Below, piece by piece: positions 28,709 to 38,429 of a stretch of 64,000 bases of DNA. This stretch comes from Pelistega ratti (lineage in GTDB: Bacteria; Pseudomonadota; Gammaproteobacteria; Burkholderiales; Burkholderiaceae_B): assembly GCF_009833965.1 (NCBI RefSeq), contig NZ_CP047165.1, positions 2,232,001 to 2,296,000 of the forward strand, written 5' to 3'. How positions within the stretch are numbered: the stretch's first letter is position 1; the number at the start of each line of letters is the position of its first letter. The notes under the pieces were generated by a model. The model worked only from the letters and a program-made list of their open reading frames with translations, did not search any database and was not told the origin of the DNA. Position numbers and translations under genes: made by a program.

Positions 28709-29281
28709 ATGTTATTGAGTGATATTGTAGAACTTCATAGTGGTCAGGCTCAGTTCCGTATAATGGAAATAAGTGATGTCAATGCACCTGTTTATACTTA
28801 TTATTCTCAAGCTCATCTTGAACAAGATTTATGCTTATCGGATCATTCTATTTCATCTAAAGAAATAAGAACATTGGATAAGATTACTAGCTTGCTCTCA
28901 ACGGGAGATATTGTTTTTAGTTTAATTTCAGGAAAAGCAGCCCAAGTGAGTGAACAACATCATCAGTTTTTATATACACAAAATTATGTCAAATTAATTC
29001 CCCTCCCTCAGATTGAACCCCGCTATTTGGTGTATTTATTGAATGAAAATCCAACTATTCACAAACAATTATCTTGTGGTTTACAAGGTTCTCAAGTACT
29101 GAAATATACAACCAAACAGCTTAAATCACTTCAATTACCTAAACTACCACCTTTATCAAGACAACGCCTTATAGGTGATATTTACCTTAAACAGCAAAGA
29201 TTGACTTATTTAAAACAGCGTGTTGCTTATTTAGAGAAACAACTTGTATGGCAGCAATTACAAACAGTGAGTGTAAAATGA
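28709..29281 (+). CDS. Small HsdS-like protein (single target-recognition domain)
   Basis: A 190-residue protein resembling one half of a type I specificity subunit: a target-recognition-like domain (about residues 1-140) followed by a short helical spacer with the LPPLSRQRLIGDIYLKQQRL pattern typical of HsdS dimerization helices. It is not close in sequence to the hsdS gene downstream and has a single copy of the domain. Its stop overlaps the hsdR start (ATGA), so they are coupled. A role as a half-size specificity subunit or regulator of the HsdR complex is inference. Confidence 0.6.
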   Translation: MLLSDIVELHSGQAQFRIMEISDVNAPVYTYYSQAHLEQDLCLSDHSISSKEIRTLDKITSLLSTGDIVFSLISGKAAQVSEQHHQFLYTQNYVKLIPLPQIEPRYLVYLLNENPTIHKQLSCGLQGSQVLKYTTKQLKSLQLPKLPPLSRQRLIGDIYLKQQRLTYLKQRVAYLEKQLVWQQLQTVSVK

Positions 29282-32200
29282 CAAATACCCTATCTGAATT
29301 AAAATTTGAAAAAGCCCTTATTGAATATCTTTGTACAGGTACAGTGACAATACCTGAAAATACAATGTCTGAGCCTAATAGTACAGGCTATCATGTAGAT
29401 GGTATTATTCGCACTCAGCTATGGCGTTATGAACCCCATATCAAAACAACTGAAGATTTATGGGCAAATTTTAAACAAATCTTGGAAAAACTGAATCAAA
29501 AAACCTTAGACCGTCCCTTAAGTACAACAGAATTTGCTCAGGTTAAGCGAACAATTTCTAACCTATCTACCCCTTATATGGCAGGACAATTTCTTTATGG
29601 TACGAATGGTATCTCACAGATTGAAATTGATTTAGATGATGACCGTCATGTTTTTTTAACTGTTTTTGATCAAAAACAAATTGGTGCAGGTGATACTGTC
29701 TATCAAATTGTTAATCAAATCAAACGTCCTGCTGTGATTGCAGGTAAAGAAAATCGCTGTTTTGATACTACCTTACTCATTAATGGTTTACCCATTATCC
29801 AAATTGAAGAAAAAAAAGAAACACGAGATATTAATGAAGCATTAAATCAAATGCATCAATATATCGTTGAAAATCAATATAGTGATATTTTTTCTACGTT
29901 ACAAATCCTTGTAGCCATTACACCCAATAATGTGAAATATATGGCAAACACCACAGCAGATCGCTTTAATAAGGATTTTGCTTTTAGTTGGCAACGTCTA
30001 TCAGATAATAAACCCGTATATAAATGGAAAGAATTTGCAGATGCTATGTTGAGTATTCCAATGGCTCATCAAATGGCAACCAATTATATGATTTTAGATG
30101 GTACGCCAAATAAACAGACTCTAAAAGTTATGCGTCCTTATCAAGTCTATGCTACACGTCGTGTAATGGATAAACTCAAGCAGGCTGATTTTGATCAGGC
30201 AATTAATAAGCTAGGTTATATTTGGCATACGACAGGTTCAGGTAAAACAATTACAAGTTTTAAAACAGCTTGGTTAGCCAGTCGTTCACCAAAGGTAGAT
30301 AAAGTGGTGTTTTTAGTCGATCGTATTGCCTTAACCAACCAAACAAATGAAAATTATCGTGCTTATGACCCTGATGCGACAGAGGATAGTCTAGGGAGCG
30401 TATTGGATACTCATACGACTACGGATTTAAATCGCAAATTACATAGTAAAGGTAGTCAAATTATTATTACATCGGTACAAAAGCTAGATACCTTAGTAAA
30501 ACGAGCCTCTTTCAAAGCCCCTGAGAAGAATATTGTATTTATTGTAGATGAGGCACATCGTTCTACGGGGAGTGATAATTTTAGCGATATTCAAAAGGCA
30601 TTTAAACATTCTGCATGGATTGGTTATACCGGAACCCCTATGTTTGATAGTACAACAAAAGGATCTCGTACTGAAGATATTTTTGGGGAATTATTGCATG
30701 CCTATACCATTCGAGAAGCAATTGCAGATCGTAATGTGTTGGGTTTTAAAGTGGATTTTGAAACCACCATTAGTGAAGAAAGTATGAAAAAAGATTATCT
30801 TCCTAAATTCTATCGTCATAAATATCCTGATTGGACAGAAGAACAAATTGCTGAAAAAATTGCCAACTTAACTCAAGAGGATATGGATGATAGTATTGAA
30901 TCTAGTTTTTATGATGAAAATGAGGATCATATCAAATTGGTGGTAGAGGATATTTTTAAACACTGGAAAAACCGTTCAAATTGGGATAATAAACGTAATG
31001 GTGGACGATACAATGCTTTATTGACGACCCATGTAGGGGGTGGTAAAGCGAGTACACCAATGGCAATGATGTATTTCCGTGAGTTCCAAAGAGTGAATAA
31101 AGAGCGGTTAGAAAAGGGGGAGTTTACACTTAAAGTTGCCGTTACCTTTAGCCAAAATACAAGTAATAATGATACGATGGTTGAAACGAATAAAGGCTTA
31201 TCTGAAGCAATTGAGCATTATAACAATGAGTTTGGTACGAATTTTACGATGGCTGATGTCTCCGCTTATACCCAAGATGTCACGAGTCGTTTGAATCGTA
31301 CGGCAGTAGATAAACAATTCTTAGATCTAGTGATTGTAGTGGATCAGTTACTGACAGGATTTGATGCACCAGAATTAAATACCCTTTATGTTGATCGTAC
31401 CTTAAAAGGGGCTGGATTAATTCAAGCCTATTCAAGAACAAACCGTGTCGCAGATATGCGAGAAAAACCATGGGGACGTGTTATTAATTATCGCTGGCCT
31501 ACCCATAATGAAAAATTAATGAATGAAGCACTCTCTATTTACGCAAATAAAGATTCAGCCAAATTATCGGATGAAGAGCGTAAAGTGAATAATATTAAAG
31601 ATAATATTACTGCCCCTCAATTTGAGGAATTGCTCTCTGAAACAAAAGAGATAGTGAAACATCTTCGTAACATAACAGATGATTTTAGCCAGTTGCCACC
31701 ATCCGAAGCAAAAAAATGGGAAATGTTCGAGCAATTACGTATCTATACGGCTAATATTGCCAAAATAAAGCAATATTCTGCTGAAGATGAAAATGGTGAG
31801 ATCATTGGTTTTGACTATGAAAATCCCGATAAACTAATCCATGAACTTGGGATGACCAGTGAGGAAGAAAGTATGCTGACTAATACGCTGACGAATGAAC
31901 TTAAGATTCATTTGGCAAAAAGTCGTAATGTGCCAGTCATGCAAATTGAGCTTAAAATGACCCATGTTAAAGATGTAGAGGTCAATTACGATTACTTGAC
32001 TGAATTAATTTCTACATTATTAGAACAAGTTCGTGCAGGGGAGACTGAGCAAGCCAAAGAAACAGAAAAAGAATTGGAAAAATTTGCTAATGGCTTAGAA
32101 GACCGTAGTTTTGCACAACGTATTAACCGTGCGACTAAGGCTATTATAAAAGGGCTTTTTACCTTGGAAGATGTCGAGAAAAAAGACGGTGTGGCTATTG

Positions 32201-32493
32201 TTGAACAGGCGAATACAGCTAACCAAGAACAACAATTTTTGGATTTTCGTTTGCAATGGGGTTTAACAGAAGTTATTACAAATGCACAACTTCGTCAGCT
32301 CTTTATCAAACATCAGTATCAACAAAAAGATTTAGATGATGCGGATCAATTAACAGATTTGATTAAAGAAGCGGGTATTACTTATCCTTCACTTGCTCAA
32401 AATGATGAGATAAGAAAACTGACTAAAATGAAATATCGTAATCAGTTGCGTAGTGCGATTTATGAATTGGCTGATGAGTTTGTGGGGGAGTGA
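29278..32493 (+). CDS. hsdR: Type I restriction enzyme, R subunit
   Basis: A 1071-residue type I restriction motor/nuclease subunit. An N-terminal PD-(D/E)xK-like nuclease (FDTTLLINGLPIIQIEEKK, around residues 160-180), a helicase core with Walker A TTGSGKT near residue 318 and DEAH at 424, and a C-terminal coiled region for complex assembly are seen. It cleaves unmodified DNA after translocating with HsdM and HsdS. The start at 29278 overlaps the previous gene by four bases; an in-frame ATG at 29248 is less likely. hsdS and hsdM lie downstream after a DUF3800 gene. Confidence 0.93.
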   Translation: MTNTLSELKFEKALIEYLCTGTVTIPENTMSEPNSTGYHVDGIIRTQLWRYEPHIKTTEDLWANFKQILEKLNQKTLDRPLSTTEFAQVKRTISNLSTPYMAGQFLYGTNGISQIEIDLDDDRHVFLTVFDQKQIGAGDTVYQIVNQIKRPAVIAGKENRCFDTTLLINGLPIIQIEEKKETRDINEALNQMHQYIVENQYSDIFSTLQILVAITPNNVKYMANTTADRFNKDFAFSWQRLSDNKPVYKWKEFADAMLSIPMAHQMATNYMILDGTPNKQTLKVMRPYQVYATRRVMDKLKQADFDQAINKLGYIWHTTGSGKTITSFKTAWLASRSPKVDKVVFLVDRIALTNQTNENYRAYDPDATEDSLGSVLDTHTTTDLNRKLHSKGSQIIITSVQKLDTLVKRASFKAPEKNIVFIVDEAHRSTGSDNFSDIQKAFKHSAWIGYTGTPMFDSTTKGSRTEDIFGELLHAYTIREAIADRNVLGFKVDFETTISEESMKKDYLPKFYRHKYPDWTEEQIAEKIANLTQEDMDDSIESSFYDENEDHIKLVVEDIFKHWKNRSNWDNKRNGGRYNALLTTHVGGGKASTPMAMMYFREFQRVNKERLEKGEFTLKVAVTFSQNTSNNDTMVETNKGLSEAIEHYNNEFGTNFTMADVSAYTQDVTSRLNRTAVDKQFLDLVIVVDQLLTGFDAPELNTLYVDRTLKGAGLIQAYSRTNRVADMREKPWGRVINYRWPTHNEKLMNEALSIYANKDSAKLSDEERKVNNIKDNITAPQFEELLSETKEIVKHLRNITDDFSQLPPSEAKKWEMFEQLRIYTANIAKIKQYSAEDENGEIIGFDYENPDKLIHELGMTSEEESMLTNTLTNELKIHLAKSRNVPVMQIELKMTHVKDVEVNYDYLTELISTLLEQVRAGETEQAKETEKELEKFANGLEDRSFAQRINRATKAIIKGLFTLEDVEKKDGVAIVEQANTANQEQQFLDFRLQWGLTEVITNAQLRQLFIKHQYQQKDLDDADQLTDLIKEAGITYPSLAQNDEIRKLTKMKYRNQLRSAIYELADEFVGE

Positions 32494-32494
32494 T

Positions 32495-33340
32495 ATGCTA
32501 AGACAAGATTTTAGTGATTTTATTGTGTATGTTGATGAAAGTGGGGATCATAGCTTGACCTCTATTGATGAATACTATCCTGTTTTTGTTCTTGCATTTT
32601 GTATTTTCTACAAAGAACATTATAGAACTAAAATTGTACCCGAAATCCAAAAACTAAAATTTGATTATTTTGGTCATGATTTGGCAATTTTACATGAGAG
32701 AGAAATCAGAAAAGAGTTAGGTGACTTTACTATATTTACGTCAAAAGAAGAAAAAGATGATTTTCTTCAGAGATTATCCGATATTATTGAGCAAAATAAT
32801 TTTGTTCTTGCAGCTTGTGTTATTGAAAAACAAAAATTACATAATAAGCAAAAAGAAATTCATCCTTATCACTTTTCACTAACTCATTGTTTAGAAACCT
32901 TATATGAGTTTGTAAGTGAAAAAGAGCAAGAAGATAAACTGACATTTGTCGCTGTGGAAAGCTGTGGTGAAAAAGAAGATAAAGAGTTGGAAATTGAGTT
33001 TCGCCGTATTTGTGATGGAGAAAATAAATTTAAGAAGAATTTACCCTTTCTAATTAAGATTATAGCTAAAAGTACAAACTCAACAGGGTTACAATTAGCT
33101 GATTTGGTGGCAAGACCTATTGGGCAACATATTTTATTTCCAAAACAACTAAATCAAGCATTTGATTTGCTAAGAGAGAAATTTTATTGTGAAGGAGGGC
33201 GTGAGAATGTGGGAAATGGATTTGATCAGAAAGGGTTAAAACATTTTCCAGAAGCCGAAAAAGCGAAAAGCCTCGGTGCAACTCACCAAGGCTATGACGC
33301 CGACCGGGAACCCCCAGTCCACTTATGCAAACAAGTATAA
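32495..33340 (+). CDS. DUF3800 domain protein
   Basis: A 281-residue protein with the DUF3800 opening FIVYVDESGDH and the conserved acidic pattern of an RNase H-like fold (DESG near residue 12, HEREIRKELGDF, and TGLQLADLVARPIGQH toward the end). The biochemical role of DUF3800 is not established; the genes recur next to restriction and phage-defence systems. It begins two bases after hsdR with GGGGGAG in front, so it is part of the same transcript. Confidence 0.82.
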   Translation: MLRQDFSDFIVYVDESGDHSLTSIDEYYPVFVLAFCIFYKEHYRTKIVPEIQKLKFDYFGHDLAILHEREIRKELGDFTIFTSKEEKDDFLQRLSDIIEQNNFVLAACVIEKQKLHNKQKEIHPYHFSLTHCLETLYEFVSEKEQEDKLTFVAVESCGEKEDKELEIEFRRICDGENKFKKNLPFLIKIIAKSTNSTGLQLADLVARPIGQHILFPKQLNQAFDLLREKFYCEGGRENVGNGFDQKGLKHFPEAEKAKSLGATHQGYDADREPPVHLCKQV

Positions 33341-33416
33341 CATAGATTTTAAAAAAATTGGAATAGAGAGTTTCTTAGAAATTAATTATATTTTTAACCT
33401 TATTAAGGAAAAATAA

Positions 33417-34676
33417 ATGAATAAAGTAAAAAAACTTGTACCGAAGTTACGTTTTCCTGAATTTACTGACGCTTGGGAACAGCGGAAGTTGGGGGATGTG
33501 GCTAATTCAATAAAATCATATCCATTATCAAGAAATGTAGAAACAGAAGAAAGAACAAATACTAAGTATATACATTATGGGGATATTCATCGTGGGATTG
33601 CTAATATTTTAGATGATATAAATATTTTGCCTAATATTATTGGTGAATATACAGAATTCTTAAACTTTGGGGATATTGTTGTTGCTGATGCTTCAGAAGA
33701 TTATTATGGAGTTGCTTCTCCTTGTGTAGTTAATTGTTTTTCAAGGGAAAATATTGTAGCTGGTTTACATACTATTGCAATTCGTCCATATAAATCACAT
33801 CATTTATTTCTATATTATTTGCTATATTCTTCAAGTTTCAAAGAATATTGTAAAAAAGTAGGAACAGGAACAAAAGTTTTTTCTATTACATCAAAAAACT
33901 TGTTAAGTTTTGAAAGTTTTTTTCCTCCTTATAAAGAACAACAAAAAATCGGCAACTTCTTCACCTTACTAGATCGCTACATCACCATTCATCAGCGTAA
34001 GTTAGAAAACGTGAAAAAATTGAAAAAATCGCTATTGCAAAAAATGTTTCCAAAAAGTAATCAAACATTTCCAGAGCTTCGTTTTCCTGAATTTACTGAC
34101 GCTTGGGAACAGCGGAAGTTGGGAGAAATAGGTACTACCTTTACAGGATTATCAGGTAAAACAAAAGATGATTTTGGTCATGGAAATGCAAAATTTATTA
34201 CTTATTTAAACGTATTCAATAATCCTATTTCAGATTTAAACGGTGTAGATAGTATAGAAATTGACACTAAACAAAATTCTGTAAAGTATGGGGATATATT
34301 ATTTACAACTTCATCAGAAACACCAAATGAGGTAGGGATGTCTTCTGTATGGCTTGATAATGCTGAAAACATATACTTAAACAGTTTTTGCTTTGGCTAT
34401 AGGCTGAAAGAAAAATTAGATCTATATTTCTTAGCTTTTTTACTTCGTAGTCCGATGATCCGCCAAAAATTCACATTATTGGCTCAGGGGATTTCTCGTT
34501 ACAACATTTCAAAAACAAGAGTAATGGAAATGGATATTTCTTACCCCGAGTTAAAAGAACAACAAAAAATCGGCAACTTCTTCACCTTACTAGATCGCTA
34601 CATCACCATTCATCAGCGTAAGGTGGAAAATTTACAAAATTTGAAAAAATCTCTCTTACAACAGATGTTTGTTTAG
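33417..34676 (+). CDS. hsdS: Type I restriction-modification specificity subunit
   Basis: A 419-residue HsdS, which picks the DNA site for the methylase/restriction complex. Two target-recognition domains (about residues 20-175 and 230-385) are each introduced by FPEFTDAWEQRKLG and closed by QQKIGNFFTLLDRYITIHQRK plus a helical spacer. The two modules share perfect direct DNA repeats: 44 bp (33450-33493 and 34080-34123) and 66 bp (33936-34001 and 34557-34622). Parts of these repeats also flank the silent cassettes at 36.4 and 38 kb, which would allow recombination to swap recognition domains. AAGGA precedes the ATG. Confidence 0.92.
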   Translation: MNKVKKLVPKLRFPEFTDAWEQRKLGDVANSIKSYPLSRNVETEERTNTKYIHYGDIHRGIANILDDINILPNIIGEYTEFLNFGDIVVADASEDYYGVASPCVVNCFSRENIVAGLHTIAIRPYKSHHLFLYYLLYSSSFKEYCKKVGTGTKVFSITSKNLLSFESFFPPYKEQQKIGNFFTLLDRYITIHQRKLENVKKLKKSLLQKMFPKSNQTFPELRFPEFTDAWEQRKLGEIGTTFTGLSGKTKDDFGHGNAKFITYLNVFNNPISDLNGVDSIEIDTKQNSVKYGDILFTTSSETPNEVGMSSVWLDNAENIYLNSFCFGYRLKEKLDLYFLAFLLRSPMIRQKFTLLAQGISRYNISKTRVMEMDISYPELKEQQKIGNFFTLLDRYITIHQRKVENLQNLKKSLLQQMFV

Positions 34677-34724
34677 AGATAAATAGTTATAGTTTTTAAA
34701 GTTTTTAGATAAAAGGAATCAAAA

Positions 34725-36338
34725 ATGAGCAATGTACAAACAATCACCAATAAACTTTGGGCAATGGCAAATGAGCTTCGTGGCACAATGGATGCGTCAG
34801 AATATAAAAATTATATTCTTGCCTTCATGTTTTATCGTTATTTATCAAAACATCAAGAACAATATTTACTTGATAATCATATTGTAGAGATTGAAGATGG
34901 ACAAAGTATTAATGATGCTTATTTAGCGCAAGCGACAGGAGATGAGCTACAAGATTATTTAGAAGATATCTCAGCTAGCCTTGGCTATGCCATTAACCCT
35001 AAAGATACTTGGAATTCATTAATGCAGAAAATTCACAATGCTGAAGTGATGCCAAGTGATTATCAAGCCTTGTTTGACAATTTCAACCAAAATGCTAATT
35101 TAAATGAAGATGCAGTGGCGGATTTTCGCGGTGTTTTCAATGATGTCAATTTAGGAGATTCTCGCTTAGGCAATTCAACCAATGAAAGAGCAAAATCTTT
35201 AGGAAATATTGTCAAATTAGTGGATGATATTGAATATAAAGATGATGATGGACGGGATATTTTAGGTGAAATTTATGAATATTTGATCGGACAATTTGCA
35301 GCTAATGCCGGTAAAAAAGGCGGTGAGTTTTATACGCCTCACCAAGTTTCAAAGATTCTGGCAAAATTAGTTACTCTTGATGTGGCGGATAATCAAGATA
35401 ACTTCCTTGTTTATGACCCTACAATGGGATCAGGCTCATTATTATTAACGGTTGGAAATGAATTACCCAAATCAAAACCGATTAAATACTACGGACAAGA
35501 ACTTAATACTACTACTTATAACCTTGCACGTATGAATTTAATGATGCATGGTATCTCTTATAAAAATATGACCTTATCCAATGCTGATACCTTGGAAAGC
35601 GATTGGCCCGATGGTGTGGATGCAAAAGGGATTGATCAACCTTTGTGTAGTTTTGATGCGGTGGTAGCAAACCCTCCTTATTCTGCTAATTGGGATAACC
35701 ATGAGCGTAAATTAAAAGATGCTCGTTTTCAACCGTTTGGTGCATTGGCCCCTGCTTCAAAAGCGGATTTCGCTTTTATCCTGCATAGTCTTTACCACTT
35801 AGGTGAACATGGCACAATGGCAATTGTTTTACCGCATGGGGTGTTATTCCGTGGTGCGGCAGAAGGAAAAATCCGTAAAGCATTAATTGGTGATAATACA
35901 AGCAATGCACAAGGTAATTATTTAGATGCGGTGATTGGTTTACCAGCGAATTTATTCTATGGTACAAGTATCCCTACAACTATTTTAGTCTTTAAAAAGA
36001 ATCGTAAAAATAAGGATATTTTGTTTATTGATGCTAGTCAGAATTTTGAAAAGGGTAAAAATCAAAATCGTTTAACTGATGAGCAAGTTCAAAAAATTAT
36101 TGATACCTATAAAGCCCGTCAAAATATTGAAAAATATGCTTATGTTGCTTCTATTGAAGAGATAATTGAAAATGACTATAACCTTAATATTCCTCGCTAT
36201 GTCGATACCTTCGAGGAAGAAGAGGAAATTGATGTTAATGAAGTGCTAAAACAACTCAATCAAGATGAGCAAGAGATAAAACAATTGGAAAAAGAAATCA
36301 ATGAACAGCTAAAACTGTTAGGAATTAAACTTCCATAA
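34725..36338 (+). CDS. hsdM: Type I restriction-modification DNA methyltransferase subunit
   Basis: A 537-residue N6-adenine methyltransferase. An N-terminal HsdM_N helical domain (start to about residue 150), SAM-binding motif DPTMGSGSLLL and catalytic NPPYS are in order, and a charged helical C-terminus follows. It modifies host DNA together with HsdS. Here it follows hsdS rather than preceding it, which places it between the expressed hsdS and the inverted silent cassette. AAAGGAAT lies ahead of the ATG, and a strong terminator follows. Confidence 0.95.
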   Translation: MSNVQTITNKLWAMANELRGTMDASEYKNYILAFMFYRYLSKHQEQYLLDNHIVEIEDGQSINDAYLAQATGDELQDYLEDISASLGYAINPKDTWNSLMQKIHNAEVMPSDYQALFDNFNQNANLNEDAVADFRGVFNDVNLGDSRLGNSTNERAKSLGNIVKLVDDIEYKDDDGRDILGEIYEYLIGQFAANAGKKGGEFYTPHQVSKILAKLVTLDVADNQDNFLVYDPTMGSGSLLLTVGNELPKSKPIKYYGQELNTTTYNLARMNLMMHGISYKNMTLSNADTLESDWPDGVDAKGIDQPLCSFDAVVANPPYSANWDNHERKLKDARFQPFGALAPASKADFAFILHSLYHLGEHGTMAIVLPHGVLFRGAAEGKIRKALIGDNTSNAQGNYLDAVIGLPANLFYGTSIPTTILVFKKNRKNKDILFIDASQNFEKGKNQNRLTDEQVQKIIDTYKARQNIEKYAYVASIEEIIENDYNLNIPRYVDTFEEEEEIDVNEVLKQLNQDEQEIKQLEKEINEQLKLLGIKLP

Positions 36339-36351
36339 TAAAACATAATCA

Positions 36352-36377
36352 AAAAGAGGCGAAAAGCCTCTTTTTTT
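36352..36377 (+). terminator. Terminator of the hsd operon
   Basis: A 9-bp stem AAAAGAGGC with GCCTCTTTT is followed by a run of Ts. It separates hsdM from the silent cassette, so the cassette is unlikely to be translated from the operon. Confidence 0.85.
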
Positions 36378-36389
36378 ATAGCAAAAACG

Positions 36390-36935
36390 GTGAAATTTTA
36401 TTGTAATTTTGAAAAAAAGACTAATGCTTGGGAACAGCGGAAGTTGGGGGATGTTAAAGATGTTCGGGATGGAACTCATAGCTCCCCAAGTTATTATTCC
36501 CAAGGTTATCCATTAATAACATCCAAAAATCTATCTGAAAATGAATTGAATTTTGATAATGTTTCGTATATTTCGGAGAAAGATTATATAGAAATAAATA
36601 AGCGCTCACGAGTTGATATTGGAGATATTTTACTTGGTTTAATAGGAACAATAGGAAACCCTGTTTTAGTAAGACAAGATGGGTTTGCTATTAAAAATGT
36701 TGGATTAATTAAAAATAGTGGTAGTGTACAAAATAAGTTTTTATTACAACTCTTAAAAAATCCTCTATTTATGCAATATATTCAACAAAAAAATACGGGA
36801 AATACTCAAAAATTTTTAGGTTTAGCTGTATTAAGAAATTACTCCTTTTTTTGTCCGACTATTGAAGAACAACAAAAAATCGGCGACTTTTTCACTGCAC
36901 TGGATCGCTACATCACCATTCATCAGCATAAGTGA
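36390..36935 (+). pseudogene. Silent half-hsdS cassette, forward orientation
   Basis: An intact frame for one target-recognition domain: it opens TNAWEQRKLGD and closes QQKIGDFFTALDRYITIHQHK then a stop. The only available start is a GTG at 36390 without a ribosome-binding site, and a terminator lies directly upstream. The stop falls where the expressed hsdS continues with its helical spacer. A 31-bp sequence at 36415-36445 repeats in inverted form at 38399-38429. I read it as a donor cassette for switching hsdS specificity rather than a decayed gene. Confidence 0.75.
36415..36445 (+). repeat. 31-bp inverted repeat, left copy
   Basis: Perfectly matches the complement of 38399-38429. Its last 20 bases, GCTTGGGAACAGCGGAAGTT, also occur at the heads of both halves of the expressed hsdS. 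Confidence 0.9.
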
Positions 36936-36960
36936 AATATATTTTTATAGGAAATTCATT

Positions 36961-37887
36961 ATGAATGAGATAACATCAAAGCAAGAACTATTCCATCAGT
37001 ACTACTCAAATTGGATTCATATTTATAAAGAGGGAGCAATTAGAAAAGTCACGATGTCAAAATACTTACTCACATTAGCATGGCTTAAACGATTAATTCC
37101 TAAATTATTATTAAAAGATCTTAACCGTATTACTTATCAGAAGTTACTTAATGATTATGCGCGTTACCATGAACGACAAACTACAATGGATTTTCATCAT
37201 CAGCTAAAAGGAGCAATTCTTGATGCTGTTGATGAAGGGCTTCTAAGTAGAGACCCTACTAGAAAAGCAATTATAAAAGGGAGACCGGCAAGGGTTAAAA
37301 AACCTAAATATTTAAACCAATTTGAATTACATACACTCATTAAGCAGTTAAATTTAACAAAAGAACTTAATTGGGATTGGTTTATTTTATTGATTGCAAA
37401 AACAGGAATGCGATTCTCTGAAGCATTAGCAATTACACCTAATGATTTTGATTTTTCACATCAAACCTTATCAATTAATAAAACATGGAATTATAAAGAG
37501 GGAGGGGGGTTTATGCCCACAAAGAATCGCTCTTCAGTCCGTAAAATTCCATTAGATTGGAAAACAATTATTCAATTTTCAGATTTGATTAAGGATAGCC
37601 CTGAAGATCAACCTATCTTTGTTAAACAAAAAATTTTTAACTCTACTGTTAATGATATTCTAACGCGTAGATGTAAGAAAGCAAATATTCCGATTATTTC
37701 ATTGCATGGTTTACGCCATACTCATGCATCATTACTCTTATTTGCAGGTGTTTCTATTGCTAGTGTTGCCAGACGGTTAGGACATTCAAATATGACAACA
37801 ACACAAAAAACATATTTGCATATTATTCAAGAGCTAGAAAATCGAGATATTGATCTTGTAATGCGATCATTATCGAATTTAATCTAA
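36961..37887 (+). CDS. Tyrosine recombinase (hsdS shufflon recombinase)
   Basis: A 308-residue phage-integrase family tyrosine recombinase with an N-terminal SAM-like core-binding domain and a C-terminal catalytic domain. Catalytic residues are Arg151 (TGMRFSEAL), His249 and Arg252 (LHGLRHTH), His275 (RLGHSNM) and nucleophile Tyr285 (KTYLHI). It lies between two oppositely oriented hsdS cassettes and the repeats that flank them. Such genes drive specificity switching in type I systems of streptococci, Listeria and others. The ATG at 36961 is chosen over one 99 bases upstream that would lie within the cassette. Confidence 0.9.
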   Translation: MNEITSKQELFHQYYSNWIHIYKEGAIRKVTMSKYLLTLAWLKRLIPKLLLKDLNRITYQKLLNDYARYHERQTTMDFHHQLKGAILDAVDEGLLSRDPTRKAIIKGRPARVKKPKYLNQFELHTLIKQLNLTKELNWDWFILLIAKTGMRFSEALAITPNDFDFSHQTLSINKTWNYKEGGGFMPTKNRSSVRKIPLDWKTIIQFSDLIKDSPEDQPIFVKQKIFNSTVNDILTRRCKKANIPIISLHGLRHTHASLLLFAGVSIASVARRLGHSNMTTTQKTYLHIIQELENRDIDLVMRSLSNLI

Positions 37888-37899
37888 TTTTACTTTATA

Positions 37900-38429
37900 T
37901 CACTTATGCTGATGAATGGTGATGTAGCGATCTAGTGTAGTGAGAAATACCCCGATTTTTTGTTGTTCTTGGATTTGAGGGATACCAATTGGCATTTCAA
38001 TAAAAAGAGAATCCTTGATAGCAAAACGATCTGCTCTTGCACCACTATCCCCATTTTCTTTCATAAATTTATGCCAAATTGAAGTTTCAAAGAAAATTTC
38101 TAAGAAATTCTGATCTACATTTATTACTCGGAAAACATAGTAAAGTGGCGACATTACTCCTGTTCTCCCCAATTTATTACGTTTTATTGGTCCTACAGGT
38201 GCTAAATTTGAAATACGCGGGTTGTATACAAAATCATCATTTTTAACAATGTAATAACTAGCTAAATTGGCTGAGTTTGAAATATCTTTATCAAAAAAAT
38301 CTCGTTGATTAATAATGCCGAACTCAGCTGAGTTTGTTAAAGTTTCAGAATATTGATTATTACTATTTTTTTCAGTTACTTTTTTAGATATTTCTTTTAA
38401 CTTCCGCTGTTCCCAAGCATTAGTCTTTT
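37900..38429 (-). pseudogene. Silent half-hsdS cassette, reverse orientation
   Basis: Reading on the minus strand from 38429, an open frame runs TNAWEQRKLKEISKK through a different target-recognition domain to QQKIGVFLTTLDRYITIHQHK and a stop at 37900. There is no stop inside, but also no proper start codon; the only candidate (TTG at 38172) is far inside the domain. The recognition domain differs from those of hsdS and of the forward cassette, so it is a third or fourth specificity available to the system. Confidence 0.75.
38399..38429 (-). repeat. 31-bp inverted repeat, right copy
   Basis: Complement of 36415-36445. Its outer end overlaps the stop codon of the tetR gene, so this marks the right edge of the island. 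Confidence 0.9.

Noticed and set aside
38172..38429. Apparent frameshift truncating the reverse hsdS cassette
   Set aside because: Translating upstream of the TTG shows the frame is open to the 31-bp repeat; only a start codon is missing, as expected for a silent cassette.
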